NCBI GenBank assembly: GCA_005656395.1 | Contig: SRSI01000010.1 | Coordinates: 1,178,001-1,242,000, forward strand | DNA from: Strongyloides papillosus | Taxonomy: Eukaryota > Nematoda > Chromadorea > Rhabditida > Strongyloididae | Direction of reading: 5' to 3' | DNA length: 64,000 nucleotides | In this document: in pieces, positions 11,113-25,700 of the stretch | Layout: each line of letters opens with the position of its first letter | How positions within the stretch are numbered: position 1 is the first letter of the stretch | The notes under the pieces: model-generated | What the model saw: only the letters and a program-made list of their open reading frames with translations | Database searches by the model: none | What the model was told of the DNA's origin: nothing | Translations under genes and position numbers: made by a program

Positions 11113-12978
11113 TTACATTCTGTTTGATGTTGATAAAATATTGCACAAATTAAATGCTATAAGTGGATTTGTTATTGTTGTTATTTGATGAGAAATTGGA
11201 TTAGTATTACTTCGATTTGATTGATTTATTGATAAAGAATTTTGTAAATCTATCAAAGAGGTAGATACGTTAGATGTTGTTGGAAGATTAGGACTTGCTT
11301 GGTTTGATACAGCTGCAATTGCCGCAAACAACGGTGAAATTGATAATGTTTTTTGAAAAGATGTTAATTGTTGTGATAAAGTAATAGCATCATATGAGAG
11401 ATTTCCTGTGTGATTAAATGATTGTTCAAAAGGAGGAGTTAAATTCAAGAAGTCATTACTTGTCGCTGGTGTAATAAGATTTTTTTCTACTTCTGACATA
11501 AAATCTGACGCATTTGGTGTATGTAAAAGCATGTGCTGTTCTACCGTTGAACGTTTTTTTGCAAACCAATTACAAAATATACATTTATAGTTAAATGGAC
11601 CTTTGGGTGTGAGATGGCCTAATTTATGTTGTAACAGTTTATCATGTCCACTACAGGTGAATGGACAATCATTACAAGCCACGATATCATTACAAATAGA
11701 TGAAGATTCATTTCCAATTGAAGTAGATAATATTTCATAAGATCTGGCACTAGAGATTGTTGATGATGGTGATAGTGATTCAGATTGAAGTAAATTAGGT
11801 GAGGAAAGACCAACTAATTCAGGAAGAAAATAATTTGTTGGTGTTTGATAGGTTGATGCAGTAGATGAAGACTCAATGAAATTGTTGTTGGAAATGGGAG
11901 AAAAATTGATTTTAATTGACATTGGTGTGCATTTATTATTTGATAATGAACAATGAGCTGCTGTTTCTTGAATTTCTTTAAAATTTTGTTTACAATTGAT
12001 ACATTCAAATGGAGATATTGAATGTATCTTGTCTAAATGTTGGATCATTAATTCAATAGATTCTTGTTCATATCGACAAACCAAGCATTTGAAACTACTT
12101 GAAAAATTGTTGTTAGTAATATTTTTAATTATATTATCTGTATTAAGTGATGAAGATTTCTGTTGTTTTGTTCTTTTTATTTTTGGGTCACAAGAATCAT
12201 TTTCCTTAGATAGAACTGGTGATCCACATGATGAAGATGATGAGTTGTGAGAAATATTTAAATCTTCTTTACTATGTCGTGTTATTTCAAATGCCTTTGA
12301 ACGCGAATATTTTGAAATTACACGAATTCCATGAGCTTTTGCTACATGCCGTATTAAGTCTGCTTTCCATCTCGAAGTTCTAAATAGGGTTAAAAACTTT
12401 TTAATAATGTTTATTTATTATTTACCTAGAACAAAGTTTACATTTAAAGGGGCGTGCTCCAGAGTGAACTCTTAAGTGACGTATCATCTCTGATACCCAT
12501 TTCCCTGAAGCAATTGATAAAATAAAGTTTAAAAATGATAAAAGTTATTTACCTTTATATCCACACACACTGCAAGTACGATTTCCAACATCCACATCAG
12601 TTTCAATTCTCTAAAAAACAATTAATGGATTGTTTATTTTAAATGATTTTTTACCTTTAATTCTTCATCATCAGCAGGCATCTCAATAACTTCATTTTCT
12701 GTTTGGTATAATTTTGCATTGGGATCAGTCTCCGCTCTCCTAGCAACTAATCCATCAAGAGTGTTGTCCATATTACCAATATTTCGTCTTCTTTTCTTTG
12801 TATTACTTTCGGTATTATTAGATGAATTGATGTTTTCCAGTGTTAAAATAGAACTTTTATTTGTTGCTTTACTTGCTAATGCTAATAATAGTGATTCTGA
12901 TGCAGTAAGTAAATTATTACTAGTCTCTGAAGGTTGTTGACCAATTTTTACATTCACGTTTTCAGAGATTTCGCGCAT
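11113..12978 (-). CDS. C2H2 zinc-finger transcription factor
   Basis: Four exons: 12978-12655, 12610-12553, 12504-12426 and 12379-11113, all phases consistent, 575 residues. A TTTACAG acceptor lies 6 bp before the ATG. The N-terminus has a basic KKRRR cluster (candidate nuclear localisation signal). Fingers in order: CSVCGYKG...HLRVH, CKLCSRTS...HVAKAH, CLVCRYEQ...HLDKIH, a degenerate CINCKQNF finger, then CNDCPFTC...HKLGH and CIFCNWFA...HMLLH. The split of N-terminal fingers, a long Ser/Asn/Thr-rich linker and a distant C-terminal pair recalls Hunchback/Ikaros-type layout, but I do not recognise the orthologue. Finger 1 is itself split by an intron. Likely a nuclear DNA-binding regulator; its long upstream region would suit a tissue-restricted gene. 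Confidence 0.85.
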
Positions 12979-15900
12979 TCTTCTGTAAAGTATAATACGA
13001 GTATATTAATAATAGAACTAGGAAGATATATATATATATATTATAACGTGTACAAAAATTATTTACAAAAAAAATTTGAAGCGTAATATAATAGTGCAAG
13101 CTGAAGAAGACTGTCGGTGACAGCTGAAGAAATAAATTGTGTGTATATTTCAAGAGTTTGAAGTAAGTAGCGCTAGAGTGAAATAAAAAATACAAATCTA
13201 CTTGAAGGAAAATTTTAGAAGTATATTTTAATAGAATAAAATATTTTGATTATATCCTGAAATCATTTAAGTAAAGGATATTTTAAAGGCATGTCTTTTG
13301 GTCAACACTTTAAAATTCTTATTTATTCAGAAAATAGGGTGGAGTTTGAAAGAGGAAATGATGAAATAAAATAATGATAATAAAATGATGATTGAAAGAA
13401 AATATATATTATGTAAATGGTGATTATATGTAAGGTAAAGAAGTAGGTGGATCTCGTAAACACGGGAATGGTTTCGCAATTCGCGTTTCGGCTATCAACA
13501 CTCTAGGATTAACGCGCACGCTACCACTTAAACTGACAAAATTCGAGGAACAATAATTGAAAGACGTACGGTCAACAAAATATTATGCAGGTTGTGATAC
13601 AGTTTTTCTCTGGTGATTGGGACTCTTCTTCATTCAAAAACATTTACATACATAAACCTAGGTCCCAGTTCATTTACATTTTTTTACCTGTCTATTGTCA
13701 AACAAATTGTCAAGTGCGATCGTGCCAGGTCATGTCAAGTTTTGGAGCTCCTCCTGCTTTCAGCTTTAGGTTCATTGTCTCCAACAAATATATATATGTA
13801 TATAAATATTTTTTCCCTGATCCTTGTATGTATATATTTGAGTATTAATAATATAAAAGACATCAATATACTAAGTAGTGATTGGGCCCTCTAAAGAAAT
13901 AAAATAATATTGAATGAGAAGTGATAAAAAAAGTTTGTTTGATTTTGTTGTTCTCAAACAAAAGATCCTGGCTCAGGAAGGTAGCCAGCAACAAATAAAA
14001 TGTAAATGTTGATGCAGGTATAACAAGTTGCACTCTCAACTTAAAACTTTTGTTCTGCCGGGAAACTTTGTCTGTGAAAATGTATTAAGAAAAAATACTG
14101 AGATCCCACTGACCAAATGTAAATAATGACACGTACCAGGGCTCAAGACATCTGACGTAATCATAAAAATGGACTCCGCAAATAGTTGGTGAGTAAAGGA
14201 AATAAACGATTCTGCAAATAGAAAAAGTACAGTGGCTTGTGACGTTTTCTGAATTATATAATAAACAAATGACCAACAGCTTATAGTGTGTTAGATAGAT
14301 GAGTACGATGCATATGAAGAAAAATAATCATTTAAATTATTTCTTTAATAAAATAATGAAAAATTTTCATTGCATAATGTAAAATAAAAATAGGGACTAA
14401 AATATAATTAGAAGTTTAAAAAAGATTCATTTTCTGCCATAAAAATGGAAATTTTTATCATTAACTATACATTTATGTAGTATATAAAATAATATTAAAA
14501 TGATATGAATCATTAATGTCTTCCAATCATTTCTGTTAATATTTTTCAAGCATACATGACTGTAATCTTTATTTTACTCTTTGACCGCCTGTATCTGATA
14601 AGGACAAAATAATAGCCATTTATTTTTATAAATAAAATGTAAAAGCTTTTAAATAATTGTCAATTACTTTATTGTGTCAGCAACTTTTTGTTTTACCTTT
14701 AAAATATTTTTTATTTAAAGAATATAATCATAAGGTAAAAATTATTTTTAGACACAACAAAATTCGTGTTACTTGTTACCGACTAGAACGTACTTTTATG
14801 ATTCTTGCAAAAATTTTAATACTATAATCAAATATTTCTGGATATAAGTAAGACTGTTTATGTCTGAGTGGTAACACGGAAGTAGATAAAGTTCAATTTA
14901 ATGTTTACATAAATTTTTAAAATATTAAAAAATCTATGTTAAGAGTTTTGATAGATCTTATTTTATAGTAGAACATATCTTTACATATATCCAGAATAAA
15001 CTTATCTCAACATTATTATTATTATACACATCATACTATACTTTATTATTAGGTAAATAAGATAATTAGAAATGTCTTTATACCTAATTTATATTGATAT
15101 TTTTTATTTACCAATATATGTAAGAGTTATACGATGAATTAGACGTTAAAAATTGGAGATCATAATCAACATATATAAATACTGTAAATTATACTGATAT
15201 TTTAAAATATATATAAAACATTTCAATATGATTTTTCTTACCTAACTAATAACAAATATGTACCGGTAAACAGATTTTAAAAGATTAAAGTACTTTTCAG
15301 AATAGTCTAAGATCACACGTACCTCTTTTACCAACTCATTCAAATAAATTTATTTATTGCTTTTTGTATCCATATTAAATCACATTATTCTTATACAAAC
15401 ATTACAAAATCATACTAATTTTGTTGATAATAAAATTATAATGGTTAGTTTTGGACATTTTTAATTCTGATAAAAAAAATGATTGAATAAAGAAATTATG
15501 AATATTTTCTAGAGATGTTCCTGACACTTCTTGGCACAGATGTTCAAGTCTATTAACAAATAAAACTCGAAGAAAGTTTGTTTGTTACAAATACTTGGTA
15601 TCCTGGTTATTGGAATATAATGTTGATTTTAAAAATGATTGACCATAACAAAAGAATACTTGAAATGTACTTGAAAATGTAATTCTAGGTTATGATAAAG
15701 TGAAACAATTACAATATTATTTACAAAAATATTTTGATATAATGAGACAATAATATTTCAATTAAACAAGGGATCGTTAAATTTTTCTTTATATTATAAA
15801 TGCTTTTTATTTTTTTATTGTTAAAACATGAATAAGACATTAAGTATCTTTTTTACATTCCTAATTTTTGTTTTGGGATAAAAAAAATTCAGAATAATTT

Positions 15901-16322
15901 TGGCGTAAATATATCTATTTTCTACTTTTTTTTTTTAAAATAAAGTCATTTTAACATTCTTTTGGCAAATATCAGGAAATATATAAGACAATACAACATG
16001 ACATACTTAACAATTAGCATTATTATCTATAACATTCATTCTCAATTCAATGATTCACACAGAAATAGTATTTTCTTCATTTTGTCATTGAGACACAAAT
16101 CCATGATTGAAATTGTCTATTTGGATTGACATATTGTAAAATTATATTAAAATACTACTGGTGTTTGAATTTTAATTTCAATTTTCTTTATAATCTTCTT
16201 AATTAAATAATATTTTAAGGCTTTATAAAATATTATTAATAAATAAAAGAGCTTCATATAATTGTTTTGTGACATTTAAACAATTGTTTTAGTATATAAA
16301 AATTACCAGTCCATATATTAAA
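12979..16322. promoter_or_regulatory. 3.3 kb upstream region with a CpG-richer island
   Basis: Divergent region between the zinc-finger factor and the GPCR-like gene. The stretch from about 13440 to 14280 is much less AT-rich than the rest, with CpG-containing words (AATTCGCGTTTCGG, TTAACGCGCACGC, GTGCGATCGTG), an E-box-like CAGGTC and a CRE-like TGACGTAATC near 14153. No open frame there has coding character, and I find no tRNA cloverleaf. Most likely promoter/5' UTR or enhancer sequence of the zinc-finger gene. Confidence 0.45.
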
Positions 16323-18813
16323 ATGTACTTCTTATCACTTTTTTTCTTAATAATTATATTTTTACAAATCATTAATCTCATTGAATCATTGCCAACTGAA
16401 CAATGGATGCCACCATTTAATAATTCACATCAGTTAGCTTTGCTATGTACTGATAATAATCACAAATTCATATACACTGATAGAATGCATGGAGCGGTAT
16501 GTTTATAAAATAATTCTCCCTTCCGAATAAACTACAATATTTTTAAATTTTATATAATTTCTTAATTGAATTTAGATGACATATTTGTTTCAATCAAATG
16601 ATACTCATCAAATATGCATGAATAATAATGAAACAAAAATAAATCCAAAATATGAAGGATTGATATGGTTAATAACAAGTTTACAGAGTTGTAATGTTAT
16701 AAGAAAAATAAAGTCTAGATTTTCGAGAGAAAAGTACAATAGTAATTTTCACTATAATTTTTTAAAAGCTAGTTTTGCATTAGTTTGCCAAAAAACAGAT
16801 GATATTGGTGTTTATCAGCTACAGTTTTATGCTGATATTTTTCGTATTCTATTTGAAAGGCGTAATGAAGATAGAAAGTAAGCTTTATGGTATATATATA
16901 AAAAATAAATAGGATTTATTTATAGATTAATATGTCAAAAAGTGGTTGCCTTATATAATGAAATGTATGAAAGATGCCATGTTATGAATAAAACAGATTT
17001 TATGAAGAGCGTCATGAATATATGCAATATTCGAGGCGGTATGATTAGAGTGAATATTTTCTTTCAACGATTCGCAAGAAATTGTGACACACCGCAGGAA
17101 TTTTTTATAAATCACAATCAATTTCTTTATAAAGGTTTTGGACAATCATTAACAGAAGATAATATATTCATGAATTCATTAAGCGCCCATCTAACAAGTA
17201 CTATTCGAGGAAAGAGCATATTACCACATTTGATGTTAAAAACAAGACTTCTACTTCAACATTTTAGTTTAGCAGCTATGACTGTTTATAGAGAAATTGA
17301 AAAGGTTATGAAATGTAATAAAATTGATAAGAAGGTTAATCATATGTTTGAAGAAGAAATATTACAAAACGGATTATTATATTTAAACCAAACAACCAAT
17401 GATGAAAATTTTATAGAAACATCTGATGATTATAATGAAGATTGTAATACAACAGATAGTATATATTTTGATTTAATTGAATCAAAAAATTATCAAAATA
17501 TTGGTAGTCAGGCATTAATTGGTGTTTACGTTGAAATATGCCTTTTAATTTTAGTTATCTTCAATACTTTATGCTTATCTATTTTATTGTATCAGACACA
17601 ATCTCACCTATCAACAGCAACTATTCTATTTATTTTTAATATTCTTTTTTCAAATTTTCTATTTGTATCGTCATTTGGCATACTTTTTTCAGATCTACTT
17701 TCGGAAAATCCATATGCACCTTTATCTGATACAACTATTGGTGAAGAGAAATCTGCTGCATATGCTATTGCTGAAACTTTGCAATCACATTTATTTGCAC
17801 CAAGTCAATTTTACAAGCATTTAGTTCAAGAAACACTTTTTTCACTATCTCAAAATGGTTCATTATTAGGATTAACTCATCTTTTAGTCCTTGTTCTCGT
17901 TGTAATTTCTAAATCGATGTCCGGAAAAGCAATAAGACTTTCAAAATTTTGTGTTATTACAGTTTTTTCACTAGTTTGGATATTTCTTATAATTACCCAT
18001 ATTATTTTTTCTCTTCTTCAAATTTCGGCAATTACATATTTAGATAACTTATTAGATGGTGTTAGTTCTAGTTATAGAAGATATGAATTTGAATGTACTA
18101 ATAAAGATCGTCATTTTTCACATTACAATGACATTGGGCAAAGATGTGATAGAGTTGAACCATATCATAGATTTGGAGTATATCTTTTAAGAGGCCATAC
18201 ACTATTTACATTAATTTTTCTTTTTGTAGCACTAATTGTTTTTGTAGTTACATTATTTTATCATTGGAAAGTTAGACATCAAAATGGTGTTTTAAAAATT
18301 CACCAGCACAATGATGGTTCTCCCCATAAAAGAAGGGAAACATTATTTAATACCCTTCTATTGTCAATTACAGCATTTTTTATATCTGTATTAGGGCAAA
18401 CAATTATTGAAATATCCGTTTTTTGGTTAGAAAATCCAGATGAAGTAGCTGATTTTGCTAGATGGTACCAAGTAATGAGAATAGCATCTTTTGTTGATCC
18501 TTTATTAAATCCTTTACTAGTATCAGTTCGAACACCAGTAATAAGACGAAAATTAAGAATGATGCTTTATGTATTAGGACAACATTTTATTACATGTTGT
18601 TGTCCATGGAAAATAAGAAATGTAAATAGAAGAAGTAAGAAAGTGAGAAAAAGCAAAAAAGCGTCTATTACAACAGCGGATAGTGCTTCGATTTACAGAC
18701 CTACAGATAGTGAAGTAACTTTTAGAATTTGGTGTACAAGACAATATGTAAGGACATCATTTTTTGGTAAATTTACAAATTCTCAAGGTGTTACAAATCA
18801 TTCTGTTGTATAA
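16323..18813 (+). CDS. orphan seven-transmembrane receptor (rhodopsin-like GPCR, divergent)
   Basis: Three exons: 16323-16496, 16576-16877 and 16926-18813, 787 residues. It begins with a hydrophobic signal peptide (FLSLFFLIIIFLQIINLIES), followed by a Cys-containing ectodomain of about 200 residues with several N-x-S/T sites. Seven hydrophobic segments follow (first at about 525-560 codons downstream-equivalent, genomic 17510-17600; last near 18470-18540). TM7 ends FVDPLLNPLLVSVRTP, matching the DPxxNP part of the class A NPxxY motif but with Leu for Tyr, and a basic helix-8-like tail follows. No DRY motif after TM3 (the region reads SKSMSGK). The cytoplasmic tail has a Lys/Arg cluster. A cell-surface receptor is likely; the ligand is unknown. 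Confidence 0.72.
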
Positions 18814-21800
18814 ATAAAAAAAATTGTATCTAAAAAAATATATTTATTATTCAAACAATAAAAATTTCTATTTTAAGTGATTATTTTCCATGATCCATTT
18901 TAATTAATCTTTGTCTACTCTTTACATGTTTAACTTTCTTTATAAATAAAATAGTATTGCCATAAATTTACGCAAATATTGTTATAAAGTGCAATTTTTT
19001 ATTTTAAATTTGTTTGATGTACTTTATACTGAATATTAATTCAATAAATTAATATGTTTCTATTTGGTAAATAGCTACTTCAATACAAAATATATTTTTG
19101 TTTGACTGTTAATTATTTTTTAGCATATACAATTGTTCCAAACCAATAATTTTTCACTGTATAATAGTACTATGTAAATATCTTTAAGAAAATTTTTTTT
19201 ATAATCAAAAGTTCTCCAAAAGAATTGTAAATTCTATTTTTTTTCTCATTAATTTATTGTTCAAGATTACAGAAAATAAATTAAACTAAAAAATTAATTT
19301 GTAATGAATTTGAGAGACTATCATAATTTTTTTTAATATATATAGTATAGTATTCTATAATTTATATATTACATTTCAAGCGCACACTTTAAAATATAAT
19401 TTTTTATTCACAAAATTTACAAGACGATACAATAATACTACAGAGGAAATGAAATATTGATATAATAAGATAAAAAAATTATAATGTTAATAACATCAAA
19501 ATTTTACAATATAAATTGAATGTTACTTACAAAGACTTAATTTTGTTTTTTTACAACTAAAAAAACGCTTTACGGAAGCACAGTAGTCAAAATTCTCTAA
19601 AATTACAAAAATAAGTATTACAAAAAGTATTTTAACCACATGATTTAGTTTTCAAAATTCCAACTATTATATGACATAAAATCATCTTTTTATTTTACTA
19701 TATCTATATATTTCAGATAATATAAAAGTGTTCTTCCATATGATAATCTTTATTTTTTGTTAACGTCTTTAGAAACATTAGAACTTTATTCAAATATTTA
19801 TACTAATAATTCATCTAATGAATTGTGAAAAAATACAAAAGATTTTAGTATGATATCATATTTTAAATTATAAATATTATTGGTGACTTTTATGGAATTT
19901 TTTAATGTATTTTGTTATCTTTAATATTTATGTAATTTTTACCTATTGGAGTATATAAAAATGAATTTTTAAAGCAAAATTTATAAAAAGTCAATAGTAA
20001 ATGTATTAACATTGTTTTTGAAAATATTTCTAGTAATATTTGATTTATTGGTAGTGATTTATAAATGTCAAAAAAATTTACATTAGAATGTATGTTTTTT
20101 AAAATCAATTTTTAATAGAAAAATGATTTCAATTAGCAAAAGGATTTGAAGTTGAACTGGACGATTGATTTATCATAATTGACGTCATACACAGTTTAAA
20201 ATATAAGAATAATGGAATGAAATCAAATTCTATCACAACTTTACTAAAGTATATAAGATTTAATGTATAAGATAAATTATAAAAATATTCTTTTGCTAGT
20301 ACAATTGTAGTAACCTTATATGGAAAATGTGATATGCTAAACATATACATAAATAACATAATTATTTATTGCACAATACGAGTATGAAAGTTGTACAAAT
20401 ATAGTTATCTAGCAAACGACTTGATCTTCCTTCTCTTTTGCTACTCCAACAACTTTATTATGATAAGAGGAAGACTTAAAAACAGTTTAATTAATTTGAT
20501 ATTAATGCTATAACTTTTTAGTTTAATTGATGATATTAATATAATAATTGTAAAAAGTAAATTAGGCTAAAGTTCCCAAATATATGACTTAAACTGTGAT
20601 TTACTGAATTTTTTATAATATGCTAATTAAATCAAACTTTCACAAATATTAGCAAATAGTATATTTGTTATTGTCTAAAAAAAATAATTATAAATATTTC
20701 TGTTTAACTTTTGCTTGAATTTAAACAAATAAAAAATAAATTAAACATTTCTCATTTTATAAAATAAAATAAAAGAATTTGTTTTTGAAACTCTAACTTA
20801 TTTCCATATTTTTAAAAAACAATCACATATAAATTTATTATCTAGAGTATCAGACTTTTCAACAAAAAAAACCGTTACAGCAAGATTAAAGGGTTGTTAG
20901 TAAATAAAATTCAATTTCTTGTCGATTGCCATCAACATTTTTAATATGTATACATTCTTCTTCCATGTTTAAATTATTACATAAGTTTTTGATTGAAGGT
21001 CTATAGCAAAATAATGCCTAATAGAATTCCCAACAAATTCTTAAATTACATTTAAACGACTTTTGAAATATTACACCCACTTCTTTCCTGATATTTCATT
21101 TTAACCATTTTTACTATAAATTGATATATTTTATTATTATTATATGATCCTCATTTTTATTTTCCTTGTTTTTGTATATTCTATTGTAAACATGATCATA
21201 AAGGATCAAATAAATAAATTCTTCCTGGAACATAATGTAAAAGGGAATGAATTGAAATAAAAAACAATCCCTGGGAATGGTATTTTCATAAAAAGGTCTG
21301 ATTTTAATAATACTTAAAATTGAATTAAAATTTACGTATGAATTTCAAATACAGTAATATTTATGTTTAAAAATTTGGTGGAATTTCTCCTGCGTCTTGC
21401 TTAGAAAAATTTACAAATGCATGATATTTCATTCAATTGTTCATTTAAGATTATCATAAGGGTAGATTGTATTAGATTTTTGAAAAATATTTCATAATCT
21501 TTATCATATAAGTATTTAAAGAATTATTATTAACAATTCAATTAAACATCCTATAATATATATTTAGCATTAGGAGTTATTTTTGTTAAACATTGCAAAA
21601 TGAATTCTTGTTGCAGAATTACTGATATTCGCTTTTTCAACAACACTGTTTAAATTTAATTGAGAAATTCCGAACGATATAATGATTCGTTAAAATATAT
21701 ACATCACAATTATCTATATTACTGTTTGAATTTCCTAATTAATAGTATTCTAGTTCTAAATTTGTTATATGTTTATAAGATCAAAGAATAATTTTACTTG

Positions 21801-22726
21801 ATTTCCCTTTCCAAATATTTTTTCAAATGATCTGGATATGTTTATCAGATATTTTTGATATGTAAATGAATAAAAACTAATCCATAAGTCCTATTAAGCC
21901 CATTATTTCGTTGAATAAATATTTTTAAGTGTTATAAAGTGAGTGCCCTATGAATTGATCATACCCAATAGATATCTTTAACAATCATTTGATTTTTAAT
22001 GTATAAAAATAAAATAATTAATCAAAGATCAGGTTCATTATTTGAATTGAAATACCTTATTGTTGGGTTACTACAAAATATTATATTTTTTTTCTCTACA
22101 AAAATACATATATTTATCTAAAAAACATTATCAGTATTTTCTACCAATTTATTTCAGCAATTTTCTATATTGAATTTTAAAATAGTACTATTTTAATACA
22201 TTTTACGAATAATTACCAAATAATTATTCTTAATAATCGTCGTTTGATTCATCTAATCAATGGCATATCATATTGTTCGTCGCTTATCAGAAACAATTAG
22301 ATCTTCTATATTAAATTTGTCTTTGTAAGATTTTTTTATCGTTGAAACAAAAAACATATTTTTTAAAAACGAAAATGATTAATTTAAGAAAAAAAATGCT
22401 CTTTAACATCTAAAAAAGCATTAAAATCTTGTAGTTTGTTCGCCCAATCAAACACCTTTACCCAAGGAATCGATCATTTAAAAATTTAAATATCTTCCTC
22501 CATCTGATATAAGTAACCTTTTTTAAATTAGTTAACTTAGAAGTTACTTCTCCAATGAACCTCACAACAAAAAATCGCTATTTTTTAACGTCAATTGTAA
22601 ATGTTAACAGTTTTAAAATAAATAATGTTTATTTAAAATACACCTATTTAATAAACGAAGTATTTTGAAGCACTTTTAAGTTAAATAAATTATAAATAAA
22701 ATTATTTATTATTATTACATAAATAT
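18814..22726. other. 3.9 kb gene-poor AT-rich region
   Basis: Lies between the convergent 3' ends of the GPCR-like gene and the deubiquitinase gene. I scanned both strands and saw only short low-complexity frames, no transfer RNA shape, no tandem repeat and no transposon signature. The longest frames (for example minus 20129-20359) have random-looking composition. Confidence 0.45.
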
Positions 22727-25700
22727 CTACTCTTGTTTTTTATAAAATATCATATATGCATTTTTTACATCAACATCCTCAATATTTACAGCATTATATG
22801 AACTATCATCAAATAGGTACCATTTATTACTAACTTTTGTGTATGCAGTATAATGACCACCACCAATTGCACCATAGTGATTCACAATGGCATAACATTC
22901 ATAATTATATCCATTTGAAAGAATAGTAAAATTATTAAATGGTACCTCAATAGCTTTTCTTGATTTAACCCATCCACTTGAAGGAATATATACAAATCTT
23001 TTTAAATTTACAATAAGAATATTTGGTTCTCTTTGAATTTGAAATTTCTTTTCCATTTTTGTTTTTTTATCACAAAAACTACACATTAAGTTATCATCCA
23101 ATATTTCAGGTTTTACAAAATCATTTAAGCACGTTGTTAAGCTTACAGGTTTTTTATATTCTTCTTTTTCTCTTTTTACAGAATCATCATCTATACACAT
23201 CAAATCCATCACTGATTGATAATTAAGATATAAAGATGAAGGTTTCCAATGAATTGCAATATTTCTAACATTTATAGAGAGAAATTCCCCTAGTTCTTCT
23301 AAATTACAACCTCTACAAAATTTTGTCCAATCACAAAATGCACACCATTCAAAGGAATTGTCTACTGCTACAATTTCAAAAGGATATCTTCCTTTTAAAT
23401 TTTCACTTGCATCAACTGCTCTGTTATGTGTACTATTTTTATTGCCGTCTTTTAAATAATATTGAGATAATTTATTGTAAACATCTCTGTAAAAATCAGA
23501 AACTCGAGTTATGGATGGCCTATATTGAAAGACTAATGGCATTCCAAAAAAATAACTTGTTATACCATCAATAGCTTTTATGATATATAAATCATTAAAA
23601 TGATCATTTCTATTAAGTGCAAAAACTGGGCAAGAATCAGTTGATTCAGGAACAATCTCAAAAGCAATAATATTACATTCTTTTAATGAACATAGTGATT
23701 TAACTTCTACATTTTCATTATTTAATTTTTCGAATATATTTTGTTTAAGTTTAAAATTTGAATCCAATATTGTAAAAAATATTGACGTTTCAACAATACC
23801 GGTTTTATTTTTTATCAATGATTTTATATATGGAAGTTTCATATGTCCGGGTAAGGACCATGACATTCTTATTGGTACTTTCCCATTTTGTGGAATTACA
23901 ATAATTGTTAGCAAAAGTAAATCATTATCTGGAATTGGTAATTGTAAAAATGTAAAGGGTTCAAATGTTTCAGAGACATTAAAGCATGATTGACATGTTA
24001 ATGACGATTTCAATTGTCCACAAATTTGCAATGTTATAATTGAAAACTCTCTTTTTAATTGTTTTTTCCATTCTAAATCTGCAGGAGTATTTGATAAATA
24101 AGTAGTCTCGGGTAAGATACCTTTTTCATTATTTGAAGTTGCTAATTCTTCACTAATTGTATTTAAAAAACATGACAAAAATTCATTTGCATCTTGCTGA
24201 TTTTGATCAGCAAACATGGGACACTTATTTGTAATCATATTTTTTAGTTCACCTGGAGTGAATTTATGATTTTCTTTTGCGAATACTTCACATAAAAATC
24301 TACCAAAAGCTGTTACTAAAGAATTATCTTCGACATCTTCGTCTAAACGTTTAATAATATAATCAGTAATAATATCTGTACGAATAAGACATTGTAATAC
24401 AGAATTCATGTAACATGAATTACCGAGATTCGCTAATCCAACAATTCCTAATGTTTTTTTTTCAATAGAAAGTAAATTTTTATTTGCTAAAGATTGTGAT
24501 GATGTATATCCATCTTTATTTGATATAGATGAGTCATTTGTTGTGTTGAAAAATTCAATCATTTCCTCTGGCCATGACATATCGCGATTTCTTATTTCAA
24601 GAAGAATTTTTAAATATTTCCTATCATCAATAAATTTTTCTAGTGTTATATCTTCATTATCTAAAAGTATCATTTCCGGCATTAACCAAAGTCTTATAGC
24701 ATTTGAATCATCAATTTCAAATCCTTCTTGTGCATCATTTTTTAAAACCTTTATTGGTAATGTTTTTGGATATAAGCTCCAAAACCATGGTTTTTTTTCA
24801 TACCCTCTATGACAATGCATTAATAATAAAGGTGGATATAAATCAACTATTCCATTACAATCACAATACCGTCTGATTTCGTTATCATAAATACCATATT
24901 TTTTTCTTAAAAATAAAAAAAGAGCTTTGTCAACTAATACATAATCAACATTTTCAACAATATTTTGTTTTAAAATCGGTCCAATCATTTGACGTCCTTC
25001 GTAACTATACATCCAGTCATATGGGAAATTAGTTTCTACGAGACATTCTCCACCAACAATCGGTTCAATTTCATGATTATTCTTTGATATTCCAACGATC
25101 ATTTTATTCCACCATTTATGAGAAATAACATAAAATTCAGTATTTTTTGTTCTTTTAACAGAATTTCTATATCCTTCTAAAGTCATAAATTCTTCTTCTT
25201 TTGTTTGTAATGGTAAACCAAAGCACACATATGAGTTTTGCTTTAGAAGTTCTAGAAATTCTTCAACTTTTTTTACTCCATTTGCCCAACAAACAACATC
25301 ATATAGAGAAACTTTACTATTCTCAATTTTTAATGTTCTATCTTTTTCTTCAATATCTAATTCATTATAAATATTATATATGGTTTCTTCACTAAAATTA
25401 TTATCTTTATCTCTATCCCACATCTGTAAAACAAATTTAATTCTTTCCACTGGTGGTCCTCTACAAGACGCTGATAAAGCACATAAAAATTCTTTAAAAT
25501 CAATATGATTGTCTTCATTGGAATCATATGCTTTAAACAATAATTTTACTTGAGATGGTGTCAGAGATCCATTACATATCATTTTGAATTTATCAAAATT
25601 AATTTTACTTTTTTGAATCGTACAAATATCATAGAAGAAGTTATTTAATTGTCCAATTTCATCTTCTGTAAAATGTGTTACACCCGATAATACTTCATAT

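Noticed and set aside
13440..13560. tRNA-like GC-richer segment
   Set aside because: No acceptor stem, anticodon arm or TTCNANNC box in proper spacing on either strand.
20129..20359. 76-codon minus-strand open frame with a hydrophobic start
   Set aside because: Residue use is Phe/Ile/Tyr/Ser-rich as expected of random AT-rich DNA, with no splice context or domain; not enough to call a gene.
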